Positions 50,078-59,114 of a stretch of DNA of 64,000 nucleotides are shown in pieces. The notes under the pieces are model-generated. The model was not told the DNA's origin. It worked only from the letters and a program-made list of their open reading frames with translations, and searched no databases. The stretch spans positions 14,198,001 through 14,262,000 of the forward strand of contig QCXZ01000001.1 in NCBI GenBank assembly GCA_025024175.1, given 5' to 3'. The DNA comes from Rhyzopertha dominica. Taxonomy: Eukaryota; Arthropoda; Insecta; Coleoptera; Bostrichidae. Within the stretch, counting starts at the first letter, position 1. Each line of letters starts with the position of its first letter. The position numbers were made by a program, and so were the translations under genes.

Positions 50078-50150
50078 ATTAATTCGGTATTCCGACCTGA
50101 AGAGCCCCAACAAGGACGAAACTTGTCGTATGATCCGATTGAAATGACCA
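50072..50150 (+). ncRNA. Type I hammerhead self-cleaving ribozyme (second family)
   Basis: CTGAAGA (50097-50103) fits CUGANGA. Stem II GCCC/GGAC (50104-50107 and 50114-50117) has one C-A mismatch, and GAA follows at 50118-50120. ACTTGT (50121-50126) is stem III, and C50127 completes a GUC cleavage triplet. Stem I is long: TGGTCA (50072-50077) pairs with TGACCA (50145-50150), TCGG near 50083-50087 with CCGA at 50135-50138, and AC next to the core with GT at 50128-50129, separated by internal loops as in natural type I hammerheads. Stem III can close only as a 2-nt-loop hairpin or between two molecules, so cleavage would favour dimers. The core is intact, and the stem II mismatch may lower activity. 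Confidence 0.85.
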
Positions 50151-53100
50151 GAGCAGATGTTTATGTATTATTATTCATCTTCGCCCATGGAGAAGCTTCC
50201 CGAGTGTCAACGACTAGGTCGTGAGTGGCTACCACAGTCGTAATCTGCCTAATATTAATATTCGCAACCTGTTTCTGTATAATTTCTGAAATTATCATTT
50301 AATACATTTTGTAACAGAGTCAAACTGTTAATCAAGATTAATTGGACATTATGCAATAGGCATTAAATTATCCCTTTACTTCAAATAACTTAAATTATTC
50401 CCTTTACACGAATATTGCTGTTGATCCTTGGTCCAGAAGAGTGATTTTAGAATACAAATCTGGGACAGACAGGAAATTTTAAAATGCGAGCTGCCGCAAG
50501 GAGGAACTAACGTCTCCATATGCTGCTCCTGATCCCTGGAGGCAACCATGTTAAGTGCTTTCTCGGTGCCAGCTAATATGCTAACAAAACTATTAAATTT
50601 CTCGTGGCTAGTAAAAGCCTGAATACATCATTGCCAGAAGAGCGAAACTAGACTTTACGATATTTAGCTCTTCGGTGATTTACATACTGCATTGCTGTGG
50701 CTTGTACAGTACAAACATTTTGTCTTTTCACTACAACAAACAATATCTTTGTTTAAAAGTGATGGTAAGAAACGGGACAATGATTTCATCCAAATTTACG
50801 GCAATGTGTGACGAAGTCATTGCCTTATGTGACACATTCTAAATGAAATGTTTATTTGGTGTTTAATCACACCCGGCTGTCAATATTATCTAAGCAATTG
50901 AGCAATGCAGGAATATAGTCCTATAAAAAGCAGAAAATTCCGTTTATCTGTCGCAGACTATTTGCAAATATTATATCGAGATAACGATTTTAACGCTGTG
51001 CTTATCCGAGAAATTTTAACCGCGACGGGAAGTAAATTATTCATCTTTCTCGTTGCACAAATGCTTCATCACGATGTTTAACATTAAAACCGATGTACGT
51101 TCCATTCCTTAGAACCGTGATTTGCGGGACCAAAGCCAAGGTGATTTTATTTAATACTTGGGAAGATAAAAAATTTAATGTTACCACGATTAGGATTTTT
51201 TAAACCAAACGGCATAAGTACCATTACTTTTACGACATCATCATGTGTGGTCAAAGCTATTTACAAAAACACTGGCGATTTTAAGATGCTATAAAGGTTC
51301 GTACTTCTGGTGCGAAAAAAAAAATGCTGAACATGCTGCCCAAGTTGAATTCTCGGTAAACAGTTTACAGACAGGTTTGAAAACATTCAGAAATTGCTGG
51401 GAAAGCTCAAGATATACAAGTGCGCAGCAGAGCGATTTAAACTGCAAATACCCATCAATCATACCGGGAACCAGAGCTGAGTACTTTGATAAATTGCAGT
51501 TTTTTCTTAGATGCGAAGTTCCGGCTTTGACCCAAATAAGCGTATCAGGTTACTTCGTAAAGAAAATCGTTTACATAATGTGAATGGTTCAATCTAACCT
51601 ATGCGCAAGTTGTCCTAAATGTGAACCACAATGATGATGCATAGACCCCAGAGTCTAAAGTGAAGTTCAAGCCCCATCACGTAATAATAACTTTCATTAA
51701 TAGAGATCCTGGATATATATAAACAAACAACTTTAATATTTTAGCGGTTCTTTCATGTGAATTTAATAAATAACCCGAACATTGTGGGAACAAACGNTTG
51801 AATATGAAGTGCTGAAAATACGTTGAAATCCTCGTCATGAACAAAACTTATGCAAGAATATATATAGCTATAACATTTATGTGCGTGAAATTGCAAATTT
51901 AACATCTCATTCACTTAATGGTGCAAGACTTTTCCGGACCCTCTCAGATACCTATGCCTTACTAGTTTCCCATTCCGAGTGTACCTACTAATCGCGCGAC
52001 CGAAAGCTGAACAGCAGGGCGTTAAATGCTCTTCCGTAAACGGCAGCCGTTCAATGCATCCAAATTTCGCAATTTCCGGAATACGTAGCGAAACGGTATA
52101 TAGNCGCTACTTTCCTGGTTGCAGCACACACTGAAATAAGAAAGCTGTAAAACAGAACTTTTCATAGTTATCTGAATATATCACGAACACTTATTGGTCC
52201 GAGTAATAGGCATCTATAAATATACGGTACAAAATAGGGATGGTCGTTTCGCAATAGTAGTTGTAGTTATTAAGCAGTAGCCCTTCGGCGTATATACGTA
52301 ACGAAGCAGAAATACATGCAGCAAATGTAGTGCATAAAAAAGGCGTTGCTAATTGACCAAAGTTTTTATGTTACAACGGTATCTGCAGATAATATACTCA
52401 TATTTAATGCAACAAAAAGGAGGCTCGTTTTTCATTTAGTTTTCCAGATATGTACCATCTATCAAGCATCGTTTAAAAAAATTCACCGCTTTTGGTCTTT
52501 TCGAGGTTTAAGCCAGAGAGAATTACTTGCATATGGATGCTTGAAATAAAATAGTATAATAAATTGAAACGCAATATCACTTTTTAATGGATCTCTTAAA
52601 ATACAGAATAGGTGCATGCATCAAATATTTTAATATTAGAACCACGGAAAACAGTTTTCATTACAATTTTAACACCGATTGTCATTACTGTGAAGAATAT
52701 TAGTATCTTCTTCATACAAACCTCCGAACGTAGAATGGAATATCAAAACAGTTTTTTTTTATTTTAAGCTCTTTGTTACACACAAGTGGGAAATGTAGAA
52801 AATTTTGAAATATGTATAAAGGAACTGCGATACAAATGTTATTTCCAAACTAAAATGCTTATGTTCTTACTGTTTTATATTATTCATATTTACGCAGAAG
52901 TTCATTAGAAGTTAAAACTTACACGAGAAATTTTTAGTTTTATTACTTCCACATCCAATGGATGGGAAGTGTTGGATTGCGAAAAAAAAATCTAAAATTT
53001 TTATTTGCTCATTCGCTTTAAATTGGTCGAAAACACAAAAAAACGAAATTTGAGCAAAAACAAATTTCTTGTCTGTGTGTGGTTTTGTTTGTGGACACGA

Positions 53101-53539
53101 TAATTTTTGAGACTTAATATATGAACTTAAAATTTGGCAAACGTATAAATCTCAACTACCCAAAGCGACCTATTGTTTGTGGGGTAAGTAGGGCATCGGG
53201 AAGGGGGCGAAATTGGGAAGTAACTACCCTTTTTGCAAATTTTTTTTCGTTTTAGTATGTGATTAGTAGTATAACTGCGAGTATTATTCGTTCTTATAAA
53301 TTTTCAGTGTAGCAAACTGTTTAGAAGATATTATCAAAAAAGCGTCACTTAAAGAAAACGGTATTTCCTAAATATCTCCCAATATCTTTAATATATTCAA
53401 AAAATGAAAATACCAACACATAGGAAATAAAATTTCTCAAAAAAAGTATCTTAGAACATTTATCCNAAATTTTGAAATATTCTAAATATTCCCAAACAAC
53501 CTATTTTGGACCCTGTCGTACGATTTTTTTAAACTTTGG
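50151..53539. other. No gene recognised
   Basis: A+T-rich DNA. One unassigned 112-codon frame (51245-51583) is listed separately. No structured repeats were seen before 53540. Confidence 0.4.
51245..51583 (+). CDS. Unrecognised 112-codon ORF, probably not a gene
   Basis: I do not recognise this frame. It has scattered cysteines and basic residues and no membrane segment or known motif. There is no neighbouring gene or element to support it. A chance frame or a fragment of an old element is likely. Confidence 0.1.
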   Translation: MWSKLFTKTLAILRCYKGSYFWCEKKNAEHAAQVEFSVNSLQTGLKTFRNCWESSRYTSAQQSDLNCKYPSIIPGTRAEYFDKLQFFLRCEVPALTQISVSGYFVKKIVYIM

Positions 53540-53701
53540 TATTATATAGATTATTTTTCCGACCCAAATATCGACCAATAGAATTGCACCATTCGACGTC
53601 ACGTGGTACAACCTACATGGTATTATACTGATTATTTTTCCGACCCAAATATCGACCAATAGAATTGCACCATTCGACGTCACGTGGTACAACCTACATG
53701 G
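53540..53701. repeat. Two tandem 81-bp units with a block inverted at 54227-54271
   Basis: Units 53540-53620 and 53621-53701 are nearly identical; each runs from TATTATA through GATTATTTTTCCGACC, CCAATAGAATTGCACCATTC and GACGTCACGTGG to CCTACATGG. The block from GATTATTTTTCCGACC to TTGCACCAT is present in inverted orientation at 54227-54271. The two blocks therefore look like terminal or subterminal inverted repeats of the recombinase element between them, with the left one duplicated. Several Ns in and just after the second unit suggest assembly uncertainty. Confidence 0.75.
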
Positions 53702-53832
53702 NATTATACTGNTAATTTTTTGATTATTTTCTNTGGTAGTTGCTATATATAAAAAACAAAACATGATCCAGTCAAATTAACCACACGTCAAACTGACAGG
53801 TTGAATTCAATTGTGAAAATTGGAGATTTTGC

Positions 53833-54336
53833 ATGAAAATGAGTCGATTTGGAGTTTGTTCTCTGTCCACCATCGATAAAAAAGTCAAAGGAAATGTTCC
53901 CATTAATACGGAGAAGGCAAAAAAAACAGTTTGGAACCAATTTACTACTTTTTGTACTGAGAGGAAATACACATTGAGTGCTGAAACGAGTGAAGCGCAA
54001 TTGGCAAACATTATGAAAGATTACGCTTACAATATGAAGAAAATGGATGGAGAAGACTATAAGGAAGGTACAATAAAAACAATGTGGAATCAGACTGCCA
54101 AATTACTTCAAGAAAAGTATTTGAACGATTTCGACATCAAAATCAACCCATTTTCGGATGCTGCATTCAAAACCGCTCGAGGAGCTCGTGATGCCAAGCG
54201 TAAGGCTTTACTGTTCATTTCATCTCATGGTGCAATTCTATTGGCCGACATTTGGGTCGGAAAAATAATCCCCCGAATACCACACGAGCTTCAAAATTAT
54301 CTGGCATTTCCCTCAAGGTTCCCTGCAAACAAATAA
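53833..54336 (+). pseudogene. Crypton/KIAA1958-like tyrosine recombinase, N-terminal fragment
   Basis: MSRFGV opens the protein (second Met at 53839). Then VWNQFTTFCTERKY, ANIMKDYAYNMKKMDGEDYK, GTIKTMWNQTAKLLQEKY and FSDAAFKTARGARDAKRK follow. This is the order and spacing of the core-binding (SAM-like) domain of Crypton-derived recombinases related to vertebrate KIAA1958 and ZMYM proteins, in which such a domain precedes the catalytic R..HxxR..Y domain. After residue ~118 the frame enters repeat-derived sequence (ISSHGAILLADIWVGKII) and stops at 54336, so all catalytic residues are missing. It could bind DNA at most. The first ~118 codons are otherwise uninterrupted, which suggests a fairly young copy. 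The leader upstream, repeated at 54470, may contain its promoter. Confidence 0.78.
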
Positions 54337-54473
54337 AGTCGTCAAGTTTTTCAGGAAAAATCACTCGCGCTTCGCGCTCGTGATTTTTTAACCTGAAAAA
54401 CTTGACTCCTTCATTTGTTTGCAACGAACCTATCGGGAAATACCCGATAATTTTGAAGCTCTTGTGGTATTAT
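54275..54473. repeat. Terminal palindrome 1 (~95-bp arms)
   Basis: The two halves are inverted copies with indels. They share AATACCAC/GTGGTATT at the outside, GAGCTTCAAAATTAT and GCAAACAAAT with its inverse, and CAAGTTTTTCAGG/CCTGAAAAACTTG near the centre. The centre reads CACTCGCGCTTCGCGCTCGTG, itself a palindrome. As single-stranded DNA or RNA this would fold into one long hairpin. Confidence 0.85.
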
Positions 54474-54810
54474 AAGTGATAATTTTTTGATTATTTTCTC
54501 TGGTAGTTGCTATATATAAAAAACAAAACATGATCCAGTCAAATTAACCACACGTCAAACTGACAGGTTGAATTCAATTGTGAAAATTGGAGAAAAATCG
54601 GAAAAATAATCCCCCGAATACCACACGAGCTTCAAAATTATCTGGCATTTCCCTCAAGGTTCGTTGCAAACAAATAAAGTCGTCAAGTTTTTCAGGTTAA
54701 AAAATCACGAGTGATTTTTTAACCTGAAAAACTTGACGACTTTATTTGTTTGCAACGAATCTATCGGGAAATACCCGATAATTTTGAAGCTCTTGTGGTA
54801 TTATAAGTGA
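54470..54810 (+). mobile_element. Tandem deletion derivative of the recombinase element
   Basis: The leader (54470-54593) is joined directly to GAAAAATAATCCCCCGAATA and the terminal palindrome. The whole ORF and most of the inverted block are gone. The deletion junction is near 54594-54600. It lies head-to-tail with the larger copy, sharing the GGTATTATAAGTG motif at the boundary, as if integrated from a dimeric circle or made by slippage. Confidence 0.75.
54615..54804. repeat. Terminal palindrome 2 (~94-bp arms, 2-nt loop)
   Basis: It is centred at 54709/54710 (ATCAC-GA-GTGAT). The inner 45 bp of each arm is essentially perfect (AAGTCGTCAAGTTTTTCAGG followed by TTAAAAAATCAC, with its inverse). 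The outer part has a few mismatches. It is a more regular copy of palindrome 1 without the CGCGCTTCGCG centre. Confidence 0.88.
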
Positions 54811-55940
54811 AAATTACATTTCTGATCACAAAGCACTCTTGCAATTTTGGGACTGATTTTAAAAATTTATAAATTTTTGCTAATGTCACGAGGACTGTTT
54901 GTCTTAGAAAAAATGTGTAGAGAGAAAAAATGCTTAAAACCTGATTACCAATCGTATAGAATAAGACTTAAAAACGTAAATGTCATTCTGACAATTGGAT
55001 GTGGAAATATTGACTCAATTTGCAGCGGTTTTTTTAACATCACGAAAAATCGGTAAAAATTTCTGTAATGTGCTCAGAAAAACACATAAAATTTAAGATA
55101 AAACAAAAAAGTAATCGTATGTGATTCACAGCTGCATTTTTAAACTGTAGGTACGTATTCTTACGCCAAACAAAAAAAATATCCAATTACTTATCTCTAT
55201 TATCTGGACTGTTCAAATGAAAATACGAAAACCCGCAGATTTGATGGCACCCCCAGAGTTCCGGATATGACGTCAACCCCATATTTTCGTAAAATAAATT
55301 ATTATTGTAATTTTTTTTATTAATGTAAAAGTTTTTTTTTTACTATTTACACTAAATTCAATCCAAAAACACTGAAAAGTGGTACCCCATGAGTACTCTG
55401 CACAACTATAACGAGGACATGGTTTAACATCAGTAAGTGAACTCTGAATCTTTTACTAATTTTTAAGGTAGCCAGGATTGATATCTCATTCAAGCACTAA
55501 GGTGCGTTTAAATCAACGGGGAATAAATAAACTAACATTGCTGGTAGAGTAAGATATGAACATCCTGATTTGCTCCCTGCAGGGGCTACTACTGGAGAGG
55601 GTTGTTTCTAACAGTTGGGTTAATTCAATCTTTTTTACAATTTAACTTCGTTGGCGGTTTTGTACTCAAACAATAAAGATTGGCCCTCCTATGTCCTATC
55701 TGGACATATAGTTTCAGCATGAAACAGCGCCTTTTTATGGCGTTGCACTGCAATTCTTAAATAATACTTTTGTTGATTAAGTTGATACGAGGACTAATAG
55801 TAAGCCCGGTACTTTGACAAGCTCAGTGTTTTTGTTTGACCATTTTAAATAAACATTCGGCAGGAATATAGTCAGAAGGAAGAAAAACAATGTGGCATGG
55901 TTGTAATCAAAAAGGAATACATTAGTTTGTCTCAAAAAAT
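54811..55940. other. No gene recognised
   Basis: A+T-rich DNA with runs of A and T. No exon, repeat or structured RNA was identified. Confidence 0.4.
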
Positions 55941-55944
55941 GACT

Positions 55945-56020
55945 CTGATGGGCTGGGGAAAAAAAACAGCGGAACTCATGAGTCACGGGGTAAGGCTTGT
56001 CAACCCAGACACATTTTATT
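55945..56020 (+). ncRNA. Hammerhead ribozyme, mutated copy (unit A)
   Basis: CTGATGG (55945-55951) replaces CTGATGA. Stem II GCTG/CAGC (55952-55955 and 55967-55970) is intact around an A-rich loop. GGA (55971-55973) replaces GAA. Stem III is the palindrome ACTCATGAGT (55974-55983), followed by C55984, giving the GUC triplet. Two invariant core positions (A9 and A13) are changed to G, and the 5' strand of stem I is not recognisable upstream, so this copy should be inactive. The 3' strand of stem I resembles that of unit B. Confidence 0.75.
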
Positions 56021-56025
56021 TGCCA

Positions 56026-57803
56026 CACAGATAAAATTATTTGTTTGGATTTATAAAATAAATTTGTTTGACTTACATTTCTTTAGGTCCAACAAATTTA
56101 TCTTCAAACAAACAAATTTGATTTGTAAGAAGAATAACAGTTTGTTTTAACTATATTACCATTTATTTGAGATCGAACAGAACTTGCGAGTTCAAGTAAC
56201 CTAATAATTATTTGAGCGAACAGAATATTATTTTTCACGGTCAAACAATTTATTCCAATGAGTTAACATTTCAAATATTTAAATTAAATGCTTTGAAGAA
56301 TTAGATCAACAAAAGTAAATCATTGTTTCAAATAAATATATCTTTCGTTAAATCAATGTTTCTTTTTGTTATTCAACTATTTAAATGTAAACTCAAACAC
56401 ACCTGTTGTTACAGCAAACAACATGTATTTAAACAGAATAAATAATGCTTTAATGCAACAATCTGTTTTTGGATACAAAGAAATAATTGTTTGAATTTGC
56501 GCGTGCCACTAGCAAAGTGGAAGTTTGGAGTTCCGCTTCTTTAGCCATGGTTGGACCCTGGACAGAATGTATCAAGGTAAATCGGGAAAATCCGCCTCTT
56601 ATTATTGTCAGTTTATTTCATTAAATGTGAAACAAAAGAGGAAGATGGTCACAGAATTTAAAAGTAAGTATGAAGCCTAATTAAAGTATTTGCTTAATAT
56701 GATGTGAAAAATAAGGCATTGAAACAAGCACATGATCGTTAACGTAAGCTCTGTTACAAAATGACCATCTATGATTCGTAAGGATGTTAATTACGGCGTT
56801 GTTTCTCTACGTCTTGAAGTAGGTATATGTAAAGTCTGCTCAATGAAGTGCCCTATTTGTACAAAACTACTATTACAAGTAATGCGTTATTTATTCAGTA
56901 TATTTGTAATACTAAAACGGAACACATTTATCACGTTATAGAAACCAGTAGAATTGTGATTGTCCTTTAAATTTAAATAAATATCATACTTTCCGTCTGC
57001 ATTATATTCGTACATATAAGTAGCAAAATTTACCTTGTCAATGGACTTGTCTAGGTTAGGCTGATTTAAATCAGAGGTTTTTTTTACCAAACCGATTACA
57101 GTTTGGCGGAAATGAACTGAGTGACATGTTGCATTTTTAATTACAAGAAACATCTTTTATACGCTCAATAAAAAACAGGAAGCCACAGGAATACACTTGC
57201 ATAAAATACATAAACATATCAAAATGGGTTAATCAAAATTTATTTCTTTAACTTAAAAACAATTTATTTATTATTTAAAGGGCTTGTTTGAATGCAATAT
57301 TTATAAAATCTAATTAAAAAATATATATTTCATTAAAATTCACATGCAGTTTGCTGCAATAACAGAGACAATGAATTGAGTATCTGAATTATTTCAATCA
57401 AACAATTGTTTGATTCCAGGAAATAGCTGTTTCATTGGACTAAATCAGTGATATCTTTACTGCAAAGAAATATTTATTATGTATGCAGAGAATCACTTAC
57501 CTCTTCTCTGATTCCAAACAAATATTTGTTTCGGTCAAATTTATTCATATGTTTATTCCAAACATCTTCATGATTTAGTGAAACAAATACTTTGTTCTAC
57601 AAAGGAAATGATTATTCTTGATTCAATAGTTTCAAAAGTTAATTTAAAGCTTTGTATATATTATGTTGAATANACGTTATTTTAGTCGCTTCAAGAATTT
57701 TGAGGGTTTGAAACAAACAAATCATTTACTTCGCTATATACAAATAAATAATTTGTTTGCCGTAAATATATTTTTTTCTTCCATACAAATTGTTCTCTCT
57801 GTG
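56026..57803. mobile_element. CACTA-like non-autonomous transposon with CA target duplication
   Basis: The ends are imperfect inverted repeats: CACAGATAAAATTATTTGTT followed by TGGA at the left, CACAGAGAGAACAATTTGTA followed by TGGA as the inverse of the right. The host sequence reads TTTGCCA before and CATATTTG after, while the uninterrupted unit B reads TTTGCCATATTT. This gives a 2-bp CA duplication and an insert of 1,778 bp. Both flanks (about 56026-56480 and 57290-57800) are packed with CAAACAAAT and ATTTGTTTG motifs in both orientations. Subterminal repeats, ends starting CAC and a 2-3-bp duplication suggest the CACTA/EnSpm (CMC) group. No transposase frame was found. Confidence 0.7.
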
Positions 57804-57950
57804 CATATTTGTTCATGCACTGGAATATATCTTCCTTTTAGTCTTCCTGTAGCAGAGCTTAGTCGCTGCTCGCTACTTGCTCGTGGCTATGTCTTGCAGT
57901 GATTTCGTTTGGTACTTTTAGGCTTCTCGTATTACTTGTACTTAGAAAGT

Positions 57951-58048
57951 CTGTCTCTGTTGGTTAGCAAGTCGGTAGCCTTCGTCTGATGAGCCGAAAA
58001 AACACCGAAACTCATGAGTCACGGGGTCCGGCTTGCCAACCAAGACAG
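57951..58048 (+). ncRNA. Type I hammerhead ribozyme with long stem I (unit B)
   Basis: CTGATGA (57986-57992), GAA (58007-58009), stem III palindrome ACTCATGAGT (58010-58019) and C58020 (GUC triplet) are all intact. Stem I has CGT (57983-57985) against ACG (58021-58023), an internal loop, then 57961-57975 pairing with 58028-58042 over 15 positions with one A-C mismatch and one G-U, and CTGTC (57951-57955) against GACAG (58044-58048). Stem II is weak: GCCG (57993-57996) against CACC (58003-58006) gives only two pairs. Unit A keeps a good GCTG/CAGC stem II, so unit B has lost it by mutation. The core should be recognisable to any hammerhead model, but activity may be reduced. Confidence 0.85.
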
Positions 58049-58160
58049 ATGGCCTTTTTATTTGGCATTATTTGCCATATTTATTCATGCACTGGATACT
58101 GGAATGTATATTGTATACTCCTTTTGGTCATAGATCCCTACGCCAGAGCTTAGTCGCTAC

Positions 58161-59114
58161 ACTTTTATGCTTGTTTAAAAAAAAGAGCTTTTGCTAAGGA
58201 AATGCCGATGCCGCCATCTAATACCACCATGTCATAATAAAATCTGTAGATAATAGAAGAAGCAAAATTGACTAGAAACGGAATTTTGTATCCTGTGGGT
58301 TTCGAAGGAACAAAAAAGCGAATAATTTGAAATGTATGGCCTAAATTTAAAAAACAGTATACATATAGCTACTGATACAAAATCACTAAGTGACTCAGCT
58401 TCCCCGTCTGATACCTACAAAACTGCAATCTATTGTCATTACGGTTACTTGCCCTCTATTTGTTTTCCGCCTAATTGATTAAATTCTAGTGGCACAACCG
58501 GGGAACGCAACTGATTGATTACCTAACTTGAAAAGTTCCACATCGTTTCGTAAGTTAGTTCCGGGCTTTCGTGTGCTTAAACACCTGAACTGCGTATCCG
58601 TGCACGGCGCACCAGCATTTTCGAAGCCAGTTCCCACAGCGTAATATTCAGAATCCCTTAAAATTCCTGTCGTTCCGGGAACACGCAGGCGAGTGTTTAC
58701 TATAAGGGATTCGCAGGGGCTTGGCATTAATAAAGCGAACGGAGATACCTGCAGCGAAGTTTGTACAAGCCACGTAAAGTTATCCTTCCCCTCAAGGATG
58801 TGAGAGACTAAGTGTTAGACGAACAACCAACGGCTGTGCGAGGTGATTTCAATCGAAATACATTTTGGCAGAGGTGATATTGAATTTCAAACTATCAATT
58901 CAGTTGAACAGAATTGTTTTTTTTAGTTTATCTCATCCACGTCCATTTGAAAATTGGAGAGATTTTTTTGGAATAAGGTGTTAATAAAATTGGGTAAGAT
59001 CCCTTTTTTGAAAATTACGTAAAACGAATCTTGAAGTGCATAATATATAGTACGCCATGTTAAAAAAACAAAAAAAAATATTTGTAGGTAGAGAATTTCC
59101 GGTCTGAAATTCGA
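58161..59114. other. No gene recognised; unassigned 82-codon frame at 58479-58727
   Basis: A G+C-richer patch (about 58480-58740) holds a minus-strand frame with several Pro, Gly and Cys residues (GTTGILRDSEYYAVGTG). I do not recognise it, and no splice sites clearly frame it. The rest is A+T-rich. Confidence 0.35.

Larger units (their letters stand above)
53702..54478 (+). mobile_element. Crypton-type (tyrosine recombinase) element, internally deleted
   Basis: In order it carries a 125-bp leader (53702-53826), an ORF for the N-terminal part of a tyrosine recombinase, the inverted block at 54227-54271, and a ~200-bp near-palindrome (54275-54473). The leader is repeated almost exactly at 54470-54593, where it begins a second, shorter derivative. 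The ORF runs straight into the terminal sequence, so the catalytic part has been deleted. Cryptons move through circular DNA using a tyrosine recombinase and usually lack terminal inverted repeats. The palindromic end here is therefore noteworthy, or the recombinase belongs to a related class. Confidence 0.7.
55941..58160 (+). mobile_element. Tandem ~270-bp hammerhead repeat (retrozyme-like), split by a transposon
   Basis: Unit A starts near 55941 with a hammerhead core, is interrupted at 56026-57803 by another element, and resumes at 57804 with CATATTTGTTCATGCACTGG and CAGAGCTTAGTCGCT. Unit B repeats the same order: hammerhead (57986-58020), a GTCACGGGGT..GGCTTG block, TTTTATTTG, then CATATTTATTCATGCACTGG (58076) and CAGAGCTTAGTCGCT, ending near 58160. 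Subtracting the insert gives a period of about 260-275 bp. No protein is encoded. Tandem units of this size with one type I hammerhead each are what is described for metazoan retrozymes, whose RNA is cut into monomers and circularised. Confidence 0.78.

Noticed and set aside
7178..53733. Scattered single Ns (for example 7178, 10949, 25273, 26331, 42351, 53702)
   Set aside because: These are ambiguous base calls, not biology. They matter only at 53.4-53.75 kb, where they fall in a tandem repeat and weaken trust in the assembly.
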